A stretch of 64,000 nt of DNA from Rhizobium sullae (GCF_025200715.1 NZ_CP104143.1:868001-932000); one strand, 5' to 3'; shown: positions 8,184-19,237, counted from the stretch's first letter. Notes: generated by a model not told the origin, from the letters alone. A program made the numbers and translations.

Positions 8184-9098
8184 TCAGCGCCCGCGCGTCG
8201 CGTTCAGCATCGACCAAGTGTAAAGCACGAGGCCTGCCCAGATGAGCGGGAAGGCGATCATGCGCGCTGTATCAAGTGGCTCGTGGAAGACGAAGATCGC
8301 GATCAGGAAGATCATCGTCGGCGCGATGTACTGCATGATGCCGATCGTCGAGAGCTTCAGAAGCTTTGCGCCGTTGGCGTAGATCATCAGCGGCGCGGCG
8401 GTGACGATACCGCAGCCGAAAAGCAGGGCCGTGTCACTAAAGCTTGTTTGAACGAAGTGGCCCTGTCCGCTGAAGAACTCCAGGTACACGATGTAGAGGA
8501 TGGCTGGAACGCTGAGGATCAGCACTTCGAGCAGGAAGCCCTGGTTGGGGCCAAGCGGCAGTGTCTTGCGAAAGAAGGCATAGAAAGCCCAGCTGAAGGC
8601 GAGCGTCAGCGCCACCCACGGAAGCCCGCCGCCGTCGACGGCGAGAACGACAACAGCAACTGCCGCCAGCCCGATGGCGACGATCTGGACTGGGCGCAGT
8701 TTCTCCTTGAGCAGCACCGCGCCCATGAAGATGCTGATCAGCGGATTGATGAAATAGCCCATCGCGGCATCGAGCGAATGCCCGGCGCCGATCGCCCAGA
8801 CATAGGTGCCCCAGTTGACGGTGATGAGCGCCGCCGTCAGCGCCGCCATGGCAAGCATGCGCGGCGAGCGCAGCGCGTCACGGATGTCCTGCGTGCGGCC
8901 GAGCGCGAGCAGCACGAGCCCGGCAATCGGAACGGACCAGAGAACGCGATGCGCGATCACCTCCGCCGGCGAAATATGCGCCAGCGCCTTCATGTAGATC
9001 GGCAGGAATCCCCACAGAAGATAGGCCGCCAGCGCAAACGCGAAACCGCGCGTGCTATCTTCGTTCTTGACGGCAGCAGGGCTCGCTTCGGCAGACAT
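8184..9098 (-). CDS. rarD: EamA-family transporter RarD
   Basis: 304-residue inner-membrane protein with about ten predicted helices formed by two EamA repeats. The N-terminal segment GFAFALAAYLLWGFLPIYMK and the YVWAIGAGHSLDAAMGYFINPL region are characteristic of the RarD subgroup. First described as a chloramphenicol-sensitivity determinant; the substrate of rhizobial members is unknown and drug/metabolite export is the usual assumption. Starts at MSAEASPAAV with GGAAAC upstream. It is divergent from the PCMT-like methyltransferase gene, sharing about 110 bases of promoter region. Confidence 0.85.
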   Translation of the reverse strand: MSAEASPAAVKNEDSTRGFAFALAAYLLWGFLPIYMKALAHISPAEVIAHRVLWSVPIAGLVLLALGRTQDIRDALRSPRMLAMAALTAALITVNWGTYVWAIGAGHSLDAAMGYFINPLISIFMGAVLLKEKLRPVQIVAIGLAAVAVVVLAVDGGGLPWVALTLAFSWAFYAFFRKTLPLGPNQGFLLEVLILSVPAILYIVYLEFFSGQGHFVQTSFSDTALLFGCGIVTAAPLMIYANGAKLLKLSTIGIMQYIAPTMIFLIAIFVFHEPLDTARMIAFPLIWAGLVLYTWSMLNATRGR

Positions 9099-9210
9099 CG
9101 GGTGTTTCCATCTTTGTTCTTCTTCTGATCTCGATTAGCGTAAGTGCCGTGAATAGACCAATTCATTTCGGTGAATGGATCGTCAGCGGATTTGAAGCGG
9201 AGGAGTTTGC

Positions 9211-10083
9211 ATGGCTTTCGAGGATGAGCCGCCATACCGGCAGATTTATGCCCGCCAGATACTGGCGAAGGCAGGTGTTGCGAAGAACGACAGGCTGCTT
9301 GCGGCCTTTACCGAAGTACCGCGTGAGAAATTCGTCGGCCCGCCGCCCTGGGTCTATAACGACTTCCGTAATTATCGGGAAATGGCTTCCACCGATCCGC
9401 TCGTGCTTTATCAGGACTTGTTGATAGGCCTCGACACCCGGCGCGGGGTCAACAACGGCATGCCCTCCCTTCACGCGTCTGCTCTGAATACGCTTGGAAT
9501 CCGGGAGGGCGAGACGGTTGCCCATCTGGGTGTCGGGACCGGTTATTACACCGCGATCATTGCCGGACTCGTCGGCTCCTCTGGCAAGATCGTCGCGATC
9601 GAATACGACAAGGCGCTGGCCGAAAAGGCGCGAGAAAACCTTTCCGGTTATCCCAATGTTGAAGTGGTGCAGGGCGATGCGGCCGAATGGCCGAAGGAGG
9701 ACGCCGACGTCATCTACGTCAATTTCGCGCTCGATCACCCGCCGGCCGCCTGGATCGAAAACCTGGGCATCAGTGGGCGGCTGTTGTTTCCGCTCGGAAT
9801 CCCGGCAGTCAAGAATGGCAGGTCGACCGGCTTCACCCGTTCGGCAGGCTTCCTGCTTATAGACCGGCGCGCCAGGGGTTTTGGCGCCCGCTTCATTCAG
9901 CCTGTCTCCTTCGTTTGGGCCGAGGGTCAGGAACCGCCACCGGCCGGCCGCCACGAGGGACTGGGGGAAGCCTTCCACAGCCGCCGGCTGTTTCAGGTTC
10001 GCAGTTTCCGCTGGCGGACCGCGCCCCATGGGGAGGAGTGCTATGGCGAGCAGGACTGGGGGCTTTCCTTCGAGGAGCCGTGA
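9211..10083 (+). CDS. PCMT-family (protein-L-isoaspartate O-methyltransferase-like) methyltransferase
   Basis: 290 residues with a class I S-adenosylmethionine-binding fold: motif I VAHLGVGTGYYTA, acidic strand end IVAIEYD and VVQGDAAEW. The N-terminal FTEVPREKFVGP is characteristic of protein L-isoaspartyl methyltransferases, but the usual GTGSGY is GVGTGY, and the C-terminal part (after about residue 200) differs from Escherichia coli Pcm. It may repair isoaspartyl residues or methylate another target. Start chosen because GGAGGAG lies 6 bases upstream of ATG 9211. It converges on cimA, the two stops being only 3 bases apart. Confidence 0.78.
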   Translation: MAFEDEPPYRQIYARQILAKAGVAKNDRLLAAFTEVPREKFVGPPPWVYNDFRNYREMASTDPLVLYQDLLIGLDTRRGVNNGMPSLHASALNTLGIREGETVAHLGVGTGYYTAIIAGLVGSSGKIVAIEYDKALAEKARENLSGYPNVEVVQGDAAEWPKEDADVIYVNFALDHPPAAWIENLGISGRLLFPLGIPAVKNGRSTGFTRSAGFLLIDRRARGFGARFIQPVSFVWAEGQEPPPAGRHEGLGEAFHSRRLFQVRSFRWRTAPHGEECYGEQDWGLSFEEP

Positions 10084-10086
10084 TCC

Positions 10087-11700
10087 TCACTCCGCCGCGA
10101 TCTTGCCCGCCAGCTGCCGGTTCTTCATCAGCTTGTAGATCACCGAATCCATGAGCGCCTGGAACGAGGCGTCGATGATGTTTTCCGAGACGCCGACCGT
10201 CCACCAGCGCACGCCGTCGCTATCGGTGGATTCGATGAGAACGCGGGTGACAGCTTCCGTGCCGCCGTTGAGGATACGCACCTTGAAGTCGGCGAGGACC
10301 AGATCGTCGATTTCGTGCTGGTATTTGCCGAAATCCTTCCGCAGTGCCAGGTCGAGCGCGTTGACCGGGCCGTCGCCTTCTGCCACCGACATGATCGTGT
10401 GGCCGTCGATGACCATCTTCACCACGGCTTCGGAAACGATCTTCACCCGCCCGTGCGAGTCGAAGCGGCGCTCGACCATCACGCGGAAGCCTTCGACCGA
10501 GAAGAATTCCGGGATCGTGCCGAGCGTGCGGCGCGCCAGCAGCTCGAAGCTCGCATCTGCGCCCTCATAGGCATAACCGGTGGCCTCGCGTTCCTTGACG
10601 ATGGAGATCAGCCGGTCGAGCTTCGGATCGTCCTTGGTGACCTCGATCCCGCGGCGCTTCAGCGCATTGATGAAATTCGCCTTGCCGCCTTGGTCGGAGA
10701 CCATGACCTTGCGGAAATTGCCGACGCTTTCCGGCGGCACATGTTCGTAGGTGCGCGGATCCTTGAGCAGCGCGGAGGCATGGATGCCCGCCTTCGTGGC
10801 GAACGCCGAAGCGCCGACATAGGGCATCTGGTGGTCCGGCGAGCGGTTGAGAAGTTCATCGAAAGCATGCGAAAGCAGCGTAAGGTTGACCAGCCGTTCC
10901 GTATCGATGGCGCTTTCGAAGCGCGTGCTGTAGCTGTCCTTCAGGGCCAGCGTCGGGATCAGTGTCACCAGGTTGGCATTGCCGCAACGCTCGCCGATGC
11001 CGTTAAGCGTTCCCTGGATCTGGCGCACGCCGGCCTCGATGGCGGCAAGCGAATTGGCCACCGCCTGGCCGGTATCGTTATGCGCATGGATGCCGAGACA
11101 GTGCCCGGGGACGCCCGCAGCGATCACCGCCTCGGCGATGGCGCGGATCTCGGGTGGCTGCGCGCCGCCATTGGTGTCGCAGAGCACGACCCAACGCGCG
11201 CCCGCTTCATAGGCCGTTTTTGCGCAGGCGAGCGCATAGGCGGGATTGGCCTTGTAACCGTCGAAGAAATGTTCGCAATCGACCATCGCTTCCTTGCCGG
11301 CGGCAACGGCTGCCTTCACGCTCTCAGCGATGCATTCGAGGTTTTCCTCATTGGTGCACCCGAGCGCGACTTTGACGTGGTAGTCCCAGCTCTTGGCAAC
11401 GAAACAGATCGCATCGCTCTGTGCCTGCAAGAGAACGGCAAGCCCCGGATCGTTAGAGGCGGAAACGCCGGGCCGCTTTGTCATGCCGAAGGCGACGAAC
11501 GCTGCTTGGCTGGTGCGCTTCTCTGCGAAGAAGGCGGTATCCGTCGGGTTCGCACCTGGATATCCGCCCTCGACATAATCGAGGCCGAACTCGTCCAGCA
11601 TGGTCGCAATCGCAATCTTGTCCTCGACCGAAAAGTCGATCCCGGGCGTCTGCTGCCCGTCGCGGAGCGTCGTGTCGAAGAGGTAGATGCGTTCTTTCAT
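10087..11700 (-). CDS. cimA: (R)-citramalate synthase
   Basis: 537 residues, the length of the long citramalate synthase branch of the isopropylmalate synthase family. The opening DTTLRDGQQTPG (from residue 9) is the active-site signature, and GIHAHNDTGQAV supplies the metal-binding His pair. The C-terminal third holds the LeuA allosteric domain (DGVRWWTVGVSENIIDASF). Condenses pyruvate and acetyl-CoA to citramalate, a threonine-independent route to 2-oxobutanoate for isoleucine; a cluster of related enzymes share the fold, so activity is assigned by subfamily resemblance. Regulation by isoleucine through the C-terminal domain is expected from the family. Transcribed alone. Confidence 0.9.
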   Translation of the reverse strand: MKERIYLFDTTLRDGQQTPGIDFSVEDKIAIATMLDEFGLDYVEGGYPGANPTDTAFFAEKRTSQAAFVAFGMTKRPGVSASNDPGLAVLLQAQSDAICFVAKSWDYHVKVALGCTNEENLECIAESVKAAVAAGKEAMVDCEHFFDGYKANPAYALACAKTAYEAGARWVVLCDTNGGAQPPEIRAIAEAVIAAGVPGHCLGIHAHNDTGQAVANSLAAIEAGVRQIQGTLNGIGERCGNANLVTLIPTLALKDSYSTRFESAIDTERLVNLTLLSHAFDELLNRSPDHQMPYVGASAFATKAGIHASALLKDPRTYEHVPPESVGNFRKVMVSDQGGKANFINALKRRGIEVTKDDPKLDRLISIVKEREATGYAYEGADASFELLARRTLGTIPEFFSVEGFRVMVERRFDSHGRVKIVSEAVVKMVIDGHTIMSVAEGDGPVNALDLALRKDFGKYQHEIDDLVLADFKVRILNGGTEAVTRVLIESTDSDGVRWWTVGVSENIIDASFQALMDSVIYKLMKNRQLAGKIAAE

Positions 11701-11860
11701 AGCGTCCTCCCGGCAAGCGGGTCCTTTAGTCTCTGTTGGTGTGCGTGGCGCCTCATTCGCCCTTCGGGCCTTCTCCCCGAGGGGAAAAGGGGGCTGCGCC
11801 GGTCTCGTTTGGGTTGTCCCCTCTCTCTCGGGTAGAGGCTAGGGGCCTCGCGGCAATGCG
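11701..11860. other. Intergenic gap with small GC-rich palindromes
   Basis: 160 bases between pip and cimA, both on the minus strand. It contains CGCCCTTCGGGC at about 11759-11770 and TCCCCGAGGGGA at about 11773-11784, short palindromes of the kind that recur between rhizobial genes. The cimA promoter and the pip-operon end should lie here, but I cannot define boxes. No coding potential seen. Confidence 0.3.
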
Positions 11861-13289
<1,429 letters not shown>

Positions 13290-13293
<4 letters not shown>

Positions 13294-13778
13294 GTCTGTC
13301 CTCCGGACGGCCAGTGGCTCGTATCGTGATCGGGATGCTGATGGTTGCTCGCCGCGATCGCGCCTTCGCGCTCCGAACTTTCGTCGTCGGGCTCCACCGG
13401 CAGCGTGTCCAGCGCGTGGAACCAACTCATCTTGCGGCCGGTATTCGATTGCATCACCGGTTTGACCGCATCGGGCTCGTCCAGCGATCCCAGCGTAATA
13501 TTGACGGAATCGGCTTCGGGAATGTCGTAGAAGAGCGGCGTGCCGCAATCCCCGCAGAAGCCGCGGCGCACGAGATCGGAGGAGCGGAACCACTTCGGTT
13601 CGCCGCGCGTGATGGCGAAATCGACGCGCATGAAACTGCCAAGCGGCAGAAAATAGTTGCCGGCCGCCTTCTGGCACATGCGGCAATGGCAGACATGCGG
13701 ATAGCCGGGCTCGCCGGAAGCGCGATAGCGCACCGCGCCGCATTGGCATCCGCCGCTATGGCTTGCTCCCGCCGTCAC
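13290..13778 (-). CDS. GFA-family zinc protein, copy 2 of 3
   Basis: About 162 residues with the GFA fold ligands GCQCGAVRY, CHCRMCQKAAGN and FCGDCGTP. A GTG at 13778 is chosen as start: GGAGGAG lies 5 bases upstream and the GTGA overlap matches the spacing of the other genes in the operon; the ATG at 13796 would overlap copy 1 by 22 bases. Ends in QHPDHDTSHWP like its neighbours. The region between the zinc sites (RGEPKWFRSSDLVRRGF) is close to copies 1 and 3, but the C-terminal quarter differs, suggesting specialised substrates. Function unproven. Confidence 0.83.
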
Positions 13779-14248
13779 TTGCGCTCCTCCGGCCATTCCG
13801 CCGTGTCGTGATCCGGATGCTGATAGGAGACGATCTCGTTGATGAATTCGGCCGCCTCGGTGTCGTCCTCAGTCCGGGTGCCGGGAAGCTCGTGCAGTTT
13901 GTCCGTGAACGGCAGCTTTCCTTCGATGCCGTATTGGGTTGTCGGGGGCAGCGCCGACGGATCGTCGAACGCGCCCGCGGCGATCGCCATCCCGTCCGGT
14001 GCCTCATAGGTCAGCGGCGTGCCGCAATCGCCGCAGAAGCCGCGCTCGGCGAAATTGGACGACCGGAATGTCTTCCGCTCGCCGCGCGTCCACTCAAAAT
14101 CGGCTCCACGTACGGAAACCAGCGGCGCATAATAGCCGCCGAATGCCTTCTGGCACATGCGGCAATGGCAAATCGACGAATGCGTAAGCCCGCCTTCGAG
14201 CCGAAAGCGGATCGCCCCGCATTGGCAGCCGCCGGTGTAGACGGTCAT
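13775..14248 (-). CDS. GFA-family zinc protein, copy 1 of 3 (first gene of the operon)
   Basis: 157 residues. Cys8 and Cys10 (GCQCGAIRF) with Cys72 and Cys75 (FCGDCGTP) should form the structural zinc site, and Cys27, Cys29 and Cys32 (CHCRMCQ) the second, labile site, as in characterised GFA proteins. Start at 14248 has GGAGGAGG about 6 bases upstream. It leads the operon GFA-GFA-GFA-pip in which each junction is a 4-base ATGA or GTGA overlap, so translation is probably coupled. Its promoter must lie in or next to the mosaic repeat immediately upstream. Confidence 0.85.
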   Translation of the reverse strand: MTVYTGGCQCGAIRFRLEGGLTHSSICHCRMCQKAFGGYYAPLVSVRGADFEWTRGERKTFRSSNFAERGFCGDCGTPLTYEAPDGMAIAAGAFDDPSALPPTTQYGIEGKLPFTDKLHELPGTRTEDDTEAAEFINEIVSYQHPDHDTAEWPEERK

Positions 14249-14283
14249 TGCGGCCTCCTCCAGTTTGGCGTGGGCGAAAAGAC

Positions 14284-14441
14284 ACCTCCCAACCCTCCCC
14301 ACAAGGGGGAGGGCCAACTAGTGGCGCCGACGTTATCCCCTGCGTCAACGTCGGTAGATATGGCAAGATTCGCGGTGAGGCTATTCCGCAGCGTCGCGGC
14401 ATAGTAGCCCCTCCCCCTTGTAGGGAGGGGCTGGGGAGGGG
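14284..14441. repeat. Mosaic palindromic intergenic element (RIME-like)
   Basis: Between the GFA operon and cysS. The left part (14284-14315, containing CCCTCCCCACAAGGGGGAGG) reappears in inverted orientation on the right (14408-14441, containing CCCTCCCCCTTGTAGGGAGG), so the ends can pair. Between them CCGACGTT (14327-14334) pairs with AACGTCGG (14347-14354). Terminal inverted repeats around an inner palindrome with no open reading frame resemble the rhizobial intergenic mosaic elements. It might also supply transcription termination for cysS, which is read out of this side. Confidence 0.6.
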
Positions 14442-14459
14442 TCTTGGATGTCAGCAAAC

Positions 14460-15851
14460 TCACCGTTTCACCTCCCACGTCGTCACCCGCTTGCCGGTTG
14501 CCGCATCCTTGCCATCCTTGAGCTGGATGCCCTCGGCAAGCAGTGTCTCGCGGATCTTGTCGGCCTCGGCGAAGTTCTTTGCCTTCAAGAGTTCAAGGCG
14601 GGCGCGCACGCGCCTGTCGATTTCGGCGGCGACCGCTTCGTCGACCTCCGTTTCCCTCATCTCCACACCGAGAAGGGCAGCACTCGCCGCGAAAGCGGCG
14701 GCATTGCCGGATTGCGCCAGGGCGTGGAGCGCCTGGACGGCGGCGACCGTGTTCAGGTCATCGGCAAGCGCGTTCAACACGCTCTCATCCGGAACTGCGT
14801 CGCCGGCATCCGCCACTGGCCACTTCGCCAGCAGGCGTTCCGCCTCTTCCAGCCGCTTGATCGAAAAATCGATCGGCTCGCGGTAGTGCGTCATCAGCAT
14901 CGCAAGGCGCAGCACTTCGCCCGGCCATTTGCGGCCGCCGAATCTCTCGGTGTGCAGCAACTCGTAGATGGTAACGAAATTGCCCTCCGACTTCGACATC
15001 TTGCGGCCTTCGACCTGCAGGAAGCCGTTGTGCATCCAGACATTCGCCATCACCTCCGTGCCGTGGGCGCAACGCGACTGGGCGATTTCGTTTTCATGGT
15101 GCGGGAAGATCAGGTCCAGCCCGCCGCCGTGAATGTCGAAGACCTCGCCGAGATAGCGTTCGCTCATTGCCGAGCATTCGATATGCCAGCCCGGACGGCC
15201 GCGGCCCCAGGGGCTTTCCCAGCCGGGTTCGTTGTGGCTTGAAAGCTTCCAGAGAACAAAGTCGCCGGGGTTCTTCTTGTGCGCATCGACGGCGACGCGG
15301 GCGCCGGCCTGCTGCTCGTCGAGATTGCGCTTCGACAGCGCGCCGTAATCCGCCATGGATTTCGTGTCGAACAACACTTCGCCCTCCGCCTGATAGGCGT
15401 GGCCTTTGGCAATCAGCTTCCCGATGATCTCGACCATCTGCGGAATATTTTCCGTTGCCCGCGGCTGGATAGTCGGATCGAGGCAGCCGAGCGCCTTGGC
15501 ATCTTCGAGATACTGCGTCTCGGTCTTTTCGGTGACCAGGCGGATCGCCTCGTTCAGCGGCAGGCCGGGGTGGTCGCGCAGCGCCCGCATGTTGATCTTG
15601 TCGTCGACGTCGGTGATGTTGCGCGCATAGGTGACGTGCTCGGCGCCATAGACGTGCCTGAGCAGCCGGAAGAGCACGTCGAAGATGATGGCGGGACGCG
15701 CATTGCCGATATGGGCATAGTCATAAACAGTCGGGCCGCAGACATACATGCGGACATTCTGCGGATCGATCGGCTTGAAGACCGTCTCCTCGCGCGTCAG
15801 CGTATTGTACAGCTTGATTTTCGGCTTCTTCTGTTCCGGCTGACCGGCCAT
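14460..15851 (-). CDS. cysS: Cysteinyl-tRNA synthetase
   Basis: 463 residues from the ATG at 15851 (MAGQPEQKK). Class I synthetase: [17 protein letters not shown] holds the HIGH-like signature (HIGN, residues 47-50) and zinc-binding Cys38, and [10 protein letters not shown] holds KMSKS. Zinc ligands WHIECSAM and the PHHENE motif are present. Charges tRNA-Cys with cysteine and is essential. A longer in-frame reading to 15893 lacks a good ribosome binding site. Transcribed alone, away from the GH25 gene. Confidence 0.96.
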   Translation of the reverse strand: MAGQPEQKKPKIKLYNTLTREETVFKPIDPQNVRMYVCGPTVYDYAHIGNARPAIIFDVLFRLLRHVYGAEHVTYARNITDVDDKINMRALRDHPGLPLNEAIRLVTEKTETQYLEDAKALGCLDPTIQPRATENIPQMVEIIGKLIAKGHAYQAEGEVLFDTKSMADYGALSKRNLDEQQAGARVAVDAHKKNPGDFVLWKLSSHNEPGWESPWGRGRPGWHIECSAMSERYLGEVFDIHGGGLDLIFPHHENEIAQSRCAHGTEVMANVWMHNGFLQVEGRKMSKSEGNFVTIYELLHTERFGGRKWPGEVLRLAMLMTHYREPIDFSIKRLEEAERLLAKWPVADAGDAVPDESVLNALADDLNTVAAVQALHALAQSGNAAAFAASAALLGVEMRETEVDEAVAAEIDRRVRARLELLKAKNFAEADKIRETLLAEGIQLKDGKDAATGKRVTTWEVKR

Positions 15852-16159
15852 GTCTATTCTCCCAAAATGCAATGATCCGAAAAATACCGGCACCCGCGGG
15901 CCGGGGCGTTTCTCATCTTTGGGTATTTGGGAGACGAAAACGGCCAGGCCAGCGAGCGCGCTAGCGGATAATCTTCCGGCAGATAATGCAGATAACCGTT
16001 TTCATGGCGCGTTTTATGGCGCGGGAACGGTGTTTGGTCAAGTGCCGCGTAAGCGGCTGTATTCGATCCAGTGAATCGATTGCAGGGCCGGGACGTCGCC
16101 ATTCGTCGTTGCGCATAAAATTCTGCTAGAAAAAACAGAAATACCGGGAAGGAAGCCGC
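15852..16159. other. Divergent intergenic region between cysS and the GH25 gene
   Basis: About 308 bases without a credible gene; short readings on the minus strand have no family features. It must hold the cysS promoter (minus) and the lysozyme promoter (plus). A short imperfect direct repeat ending in ATGGCGCG occurs twice near 16003-16023. No riboswitch or attenuator recognised. Confidence 0.35.
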
Positions 16160-16909
16160 GTGAGGAAGATCCTGCACCGCGCCGTAATTGGCATTGCCAT
16201 TCTGGCTGTCGCATCGGCATCGTATCTGGCATACGATCGAGCCATGGCGCCGTTTGTTCCTCCTTCACTCGAAGACTATCCCATCCAGGGAATCGACATC
16301 AGTCATCATCAGGGCGTTATCGATTGGAAGACGCTCGCCGCGCGGCCGAATGTGCGTTTTGCGATTATGAAGGCGACTGAGGGCGGCGACCACAAGGATA
16401 CACGTTTCGCGGAAAACTGGCAGGCGGCGAAAGAGGCCGGCATCGTGCGCGGGGCGTACCACTTCTTCACCTTCTGCCGCCCTGGCCGCGAGCAGGCGCA
16501 GAACGTATTGGCGACAGTTCCCAAAGAGCAGGGCACGCTGCCGATCGCGATCGATCTCGAATTTGTCGGCAACTGCGACAAGGTCCCGACGCTCGAGGAA
16601 ATGACTGCTGAAGTAAACGCGTTCGTCGCGGAGCTTAAGGGCACCTTTCCCGAAAAGCCAATCTTTTACGTCACCCAAGAGTTCTTTGATCAATATCTGA
16701 AAGGCAACGAATCCCGCTTCCCGGATCACTACCTCTGGTTGCGTAGCGTATTCAAAGAACCAGAGCAGGAGAGATGCGGCCGCTGGTCGATATGGCAGTT
16801 TGCCGACAACGGCAAAGTCGACGGCATTGAGGGGCCGGTGGACCTCAATGCGCTATGCCCCGCGCAAAAGGGCTTTGCGGCGCGGTTCGCCGAAAACGCG
16901 ACCCAGTAG
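16160..16909 (+). CDS. Membrane-anchored glycoside hydrolase family 25 lysozyme
   Basis: 249 residues. GTG start at 16160 with AAGGAAG about 8 bases upstream. An N-terminal signal anchor (about residues 8-24) leads to a GH25 catalytic domain: GIDISHHQGVIDW with Asp46, then IAIDLEF with Asp132 and Glu134 as the likely catalytic acids, and a C-terminal WSIWQFADNG typical of the family. GH25 enzymes cleave the beta-1,4 bond of peptidoglycan. Being anchored in the periplasm of its own host, it may serve cell-wall remodelling rather than attack; that is inference. Four cysteines (Cys106, Cys139 and two later) might form disulfides. Confidence 0.88.
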   Translation: MRKILHRAVIGIAILAVASASYLAYDRAMAPFVPPSLEDYPIQGIDISHHQGVIDWKTLAARPNVRFAIMKATEGGDHKDTRFAENWQAAKEAGIVRGAYHFFTFCRPGREQAQNVLATVPKEQGTLPIAIDLEFVGNCDKVPTLEEMTAEVNAFVAELKGTFPEKPIFYVTQEFFDQYLKGNESRFPDHYLWLRSVFKEPEQERCGRWSIWQFADNGKVDGIEGPVDLNALCPAQKGFAARFAENATQ

Positions 16910-16912
16910 CCC

Positions 16913-17653
16913 TTATTCCGGCAGACGGTAGTCCACGAGCCTGTTCTCGCGGACGATGAAGAGCTTGCCTGTCTCGGTCACATCCGGGCCGACGAGCGGC
17001 AGGATCGCCTTGGCGACTTCGGAAGGGTGCGGCAGCGTCGAAGGATCTTCGCCGGGCACCGCCTGGGCACGCATGGCAGTGCGCGTGGCGCCCGGATCGA
17101 CACTGGTGATGCGAAGGGCCGTCGACCGGCTTTCGCCGGCCCAGGTGCGGGCGAGCGCTTCGACGGCGGCTTTCGACGCGGAGTAGGGACCCCAGAACGG
17201 GCGGCACTTGTGAGCGGCAGCCGACGAGATGATCACGGCGCGACCGGCGTCCGAGCGCGTCAGCAGCGGATCGACAGAGCGGATCAGCCGCCAGGTGGCG
17301 GTGACGTTGATGTTCATCACCTTCTCGAAGGTTTTCGCCTCGATATGGCCGATCGGCGAGATGACGCCGAGCACGCCGGCGTTGGCAACGAGGACGTCGA
17401 GCTTGCCCCAGCGCTCGAAAATCGAGGCACCGAGCGCATCGATGGCGTTCATGTCGGCAAGATCGAAGGGCACCAGCGTAGCGCTGCCGCCTGCCGCCTT
17501 GATGGCATCATCGAGTTCCTCGAGGCCGCCGACCGTGCGAGCGCAGGCGATGACGTGCGCTCCGGCCTTTGCCAGTTCCAGTGCCGTGAAATAGCCGATG
17601 CCGCGCGATGCGCCGGTCACGAGTGCGATGCGGTTCTTGAGGTCGATGGTCAT
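16913..17653 (-). CDS. Short-chain dehydrogenase/reductase
   Basis: 246 residues from MTIDLKNR (17653). Classical SDR: nucleotide-binding TGASRGIG near the N-terminus, NAGVLG, and the active-site Ser, Tyr and Lys in VIISSAAAHKCRP and YSASKAAV. NAD(P)H-dependent oxidoreductase of unknown substrate. In related genomes an SDR commonly follows purF, as here, 93 bases downstream on the same strand. A longer reading to 17728 adds an unlikely leader. The catalytic Tyr follows the Ser by the usual 11-14 residues. Confidence 0.85.
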   Translation of the reverse strand: MTIDLKNRIALVTGASRGIGYFTALELAKAGAHVIACARTVGGLEELDDAIKAAGGSATLVPFDLADMNAIDALGASIFERWGKLDVLVANAGVLGVISPIGHIEAKTFEKVMNINVTATWRLIRSVDPLLTRSDAGRAVIISSAAAHKCRPFWGPYSASKAAVEALARTWAGESRSTALRITSVDPGATRTAMRAQAVPGEDPSTLPHPSEVAKAILPLVGPDVTETGKLFIVRENRLVDYRLPE

Positions 17654-17746
17654 GATCGTGTCGTCCGTGTCGCTTGCGCGAAAACGCATCTCACCCTCAC
17701 GAGGGGAAGAGGAGGCGCCGGCGCTCATTCAGATTTATGAAGTCCC

Positions 17747-19237
17747 TTAGCCGTTGCTGGCCATCACGGCGAGCTTGCGCACGTTGCTCGTGCTTTCCTT
17801 GTCGAGCAGGCGCGTCGGGTAGTCGCCAGTGAAATAGTGGTCGGTGAACTGCGGATTCTCGTTATCGCGATCTTCCCCGCCGACTGCGCGATAAAGCCCG
17901 TCGATCGACAGGAATTCGAGCGAATCTGCGCCGATGTAATCGCACATCGCTTTCAGGCTGTTGTACTGGTTGGCAAGCAGCTTGTCGGCGTCCGGCGTAT
18001 CGATGCCGTAGAAGTCCGGGAAATAGATCATCGGGCTTGCGACGCGGATGTGGACTTCCTTGGCGCCTGCGTCACGGATCATCTGGACGATCTTCAGCGA
18101 TGTGGTGCCGCGCACGATCGAATCGTCGACGAGGACGACGCGTTTGCCTGTGATCATTGCCCGGTTGGCCGAATGCTTGAGCTTGACGCCGAAGGCGCGG
18201 ATCTGCTGCGTCGGCTCGATGAAGGTGCGGCCGACATAGTGGTTGCGGATGATGCCATATTCGAAGGGAATGCCGCTTTTCTGGGCGTATCCGAGCGCTG
18301 CCGGCGTTCCGCCGTCCGGAACCGGAACGACGACATCGGCATCGACCGGCGCTTCCTTGGCAAGATTGATGCCCATGTTCTTGCGGGCGACATAGATGCT
18401 ACGGCCGCCGACGACGGAGTCTGGGCGAGCGAAGTAGACAAATTCGAAAAGGCAGAGCCGTTCCGGTTTCGGCGCCTCGGGCTTGCGGGCATCGATGCTG
18501 ATCGAGCCGTCCGGCTGGATTTCGCAGATGACGACTTCGCCGTTTTCGACGTCGCGGATGTACTTCGCACCGATGATGTCGAGCGCGCAGGTTTCCGAAC
18601 AGAAGATCGGCTTGCCGTCGAGCTCGCCCATGACGAGCGGGCGGATGCCGATCGGATCGCGCGCGGCGATCAGCTTCGTGCGGGTCATGGCCAGCATCGA
18701 ATAGCCGCCTTCCATCTGGCGGATAGCATCGATGAAACGGTCGGAGGAGGAGGCCTGCTTGGATCGGGCGATCAGGTGGAGAACGACTTCGGTATCCGAG
18801 GTCGACTGACAGATGGCGCCATCGGCAATCAGTTGACGGCGAAGCGTCAGGCCGTTGGTGAAGTTGCCGTTATGGGCGACGGCGATGCCGCCGACCTCCA
18901 GTTCGGCAAAGAGAGGTTGGACATTGCGGAGCGCAACTTCGCCCGTCGTCGAGTAGCGCGTGTGGCCGATGGAGATGAAGCCCGGCAGCTTCGCGAGCGT
19001 TGCTGGATCGGTATAGTGGTCGCCGACGAGCCCCATGCGCTTTTCGGTGTGGAACTGGCGGCCGTCGAAAGTGACGATACCGGCCGCTTCCTGTCCGCGA
19101 TGCTGGAGAGCGTGAAGCCCGAGCGCTGTCAGCGTGGCGCCGTCTGGATGGCCGAGAACGCCGAAGACGCCGCACTCCTCGTGGAGCGTATCTCCATCGA
19201 GTTCATCGTTGAGCGTCAAGGAATGGGACTGGTTCAT
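17747..19237 (-). CDS. purF: Amidophosphoribosyltransferase
   Basis: 496 residues. First committed step of purine synthesis: glutamine-dependent conversion of PRPP to phosphoribosylamine. Class II glutamine amidotransferase domain with nucleophile Cys22 in EECGVFGVLG, so a propeptide of about 21 residues is removed; the C-terminal phosphoribosyltransferase domain has the PRPP motif VVLVDDSIVRGT. The family member lacks or keeps an Fe-S cluster depending on lineage; I did not resolve this. Downstream of cvpA with a 173-base gap and followed by an SDR. Confidence 0.96.
   Translation of the reverse strand: MNQSHSLTLNDELDGDTLHEECGVFGVLGHPDGATLTALGLHALQHRGQEAAGIVTFDGRQFHTEKRMGLVGDHYTDPATLAKLPGFISIGHTRYSTTGEVALRNVQPLFAELEVGGIAVAHNGNFTNGLTLRRQLIADGAICQSTSDTEVVLHLIARSKQASSSDRFIDAIRQMEGGYSMLAMTRTKLIAARDPIGIRPLVMGELDGKPIFCSETCALDIIGAKYIRDVENGEVVICEIQPDGSISIDARKPEAPKPERLCLFEFVYFARPDSVVGGRSIYVARKNMGINLAKEAPVDADVVVPVPDGGTPAALGYAQKSGIPFEYGIIRNHYVGRTFIEPTQQIRAFGVKLKHSANRAMITGKRVVLVDDSIVRGTTSLKIVQMIRDAGAKEVHIRVASPMIYFPDFYGIDTPDADKLLANQYNSLKAMCDYIGADSLEFLSIDGLYRAVGGEDRDNENPQFTDHYFTGDYPTRLLDKESTSNVRKLAVMASNG

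Noticed and set aside
11760..11790. Short palindromes before pip as an independent element
   Set aside because: Only short 5-6 bp arms; recorded as a note but not enough to call a repeat.
10315..11835. 506-residue reading opposite cimA
   Set aside because: Antisense shadow of the citramalate synthase gene; no domains.
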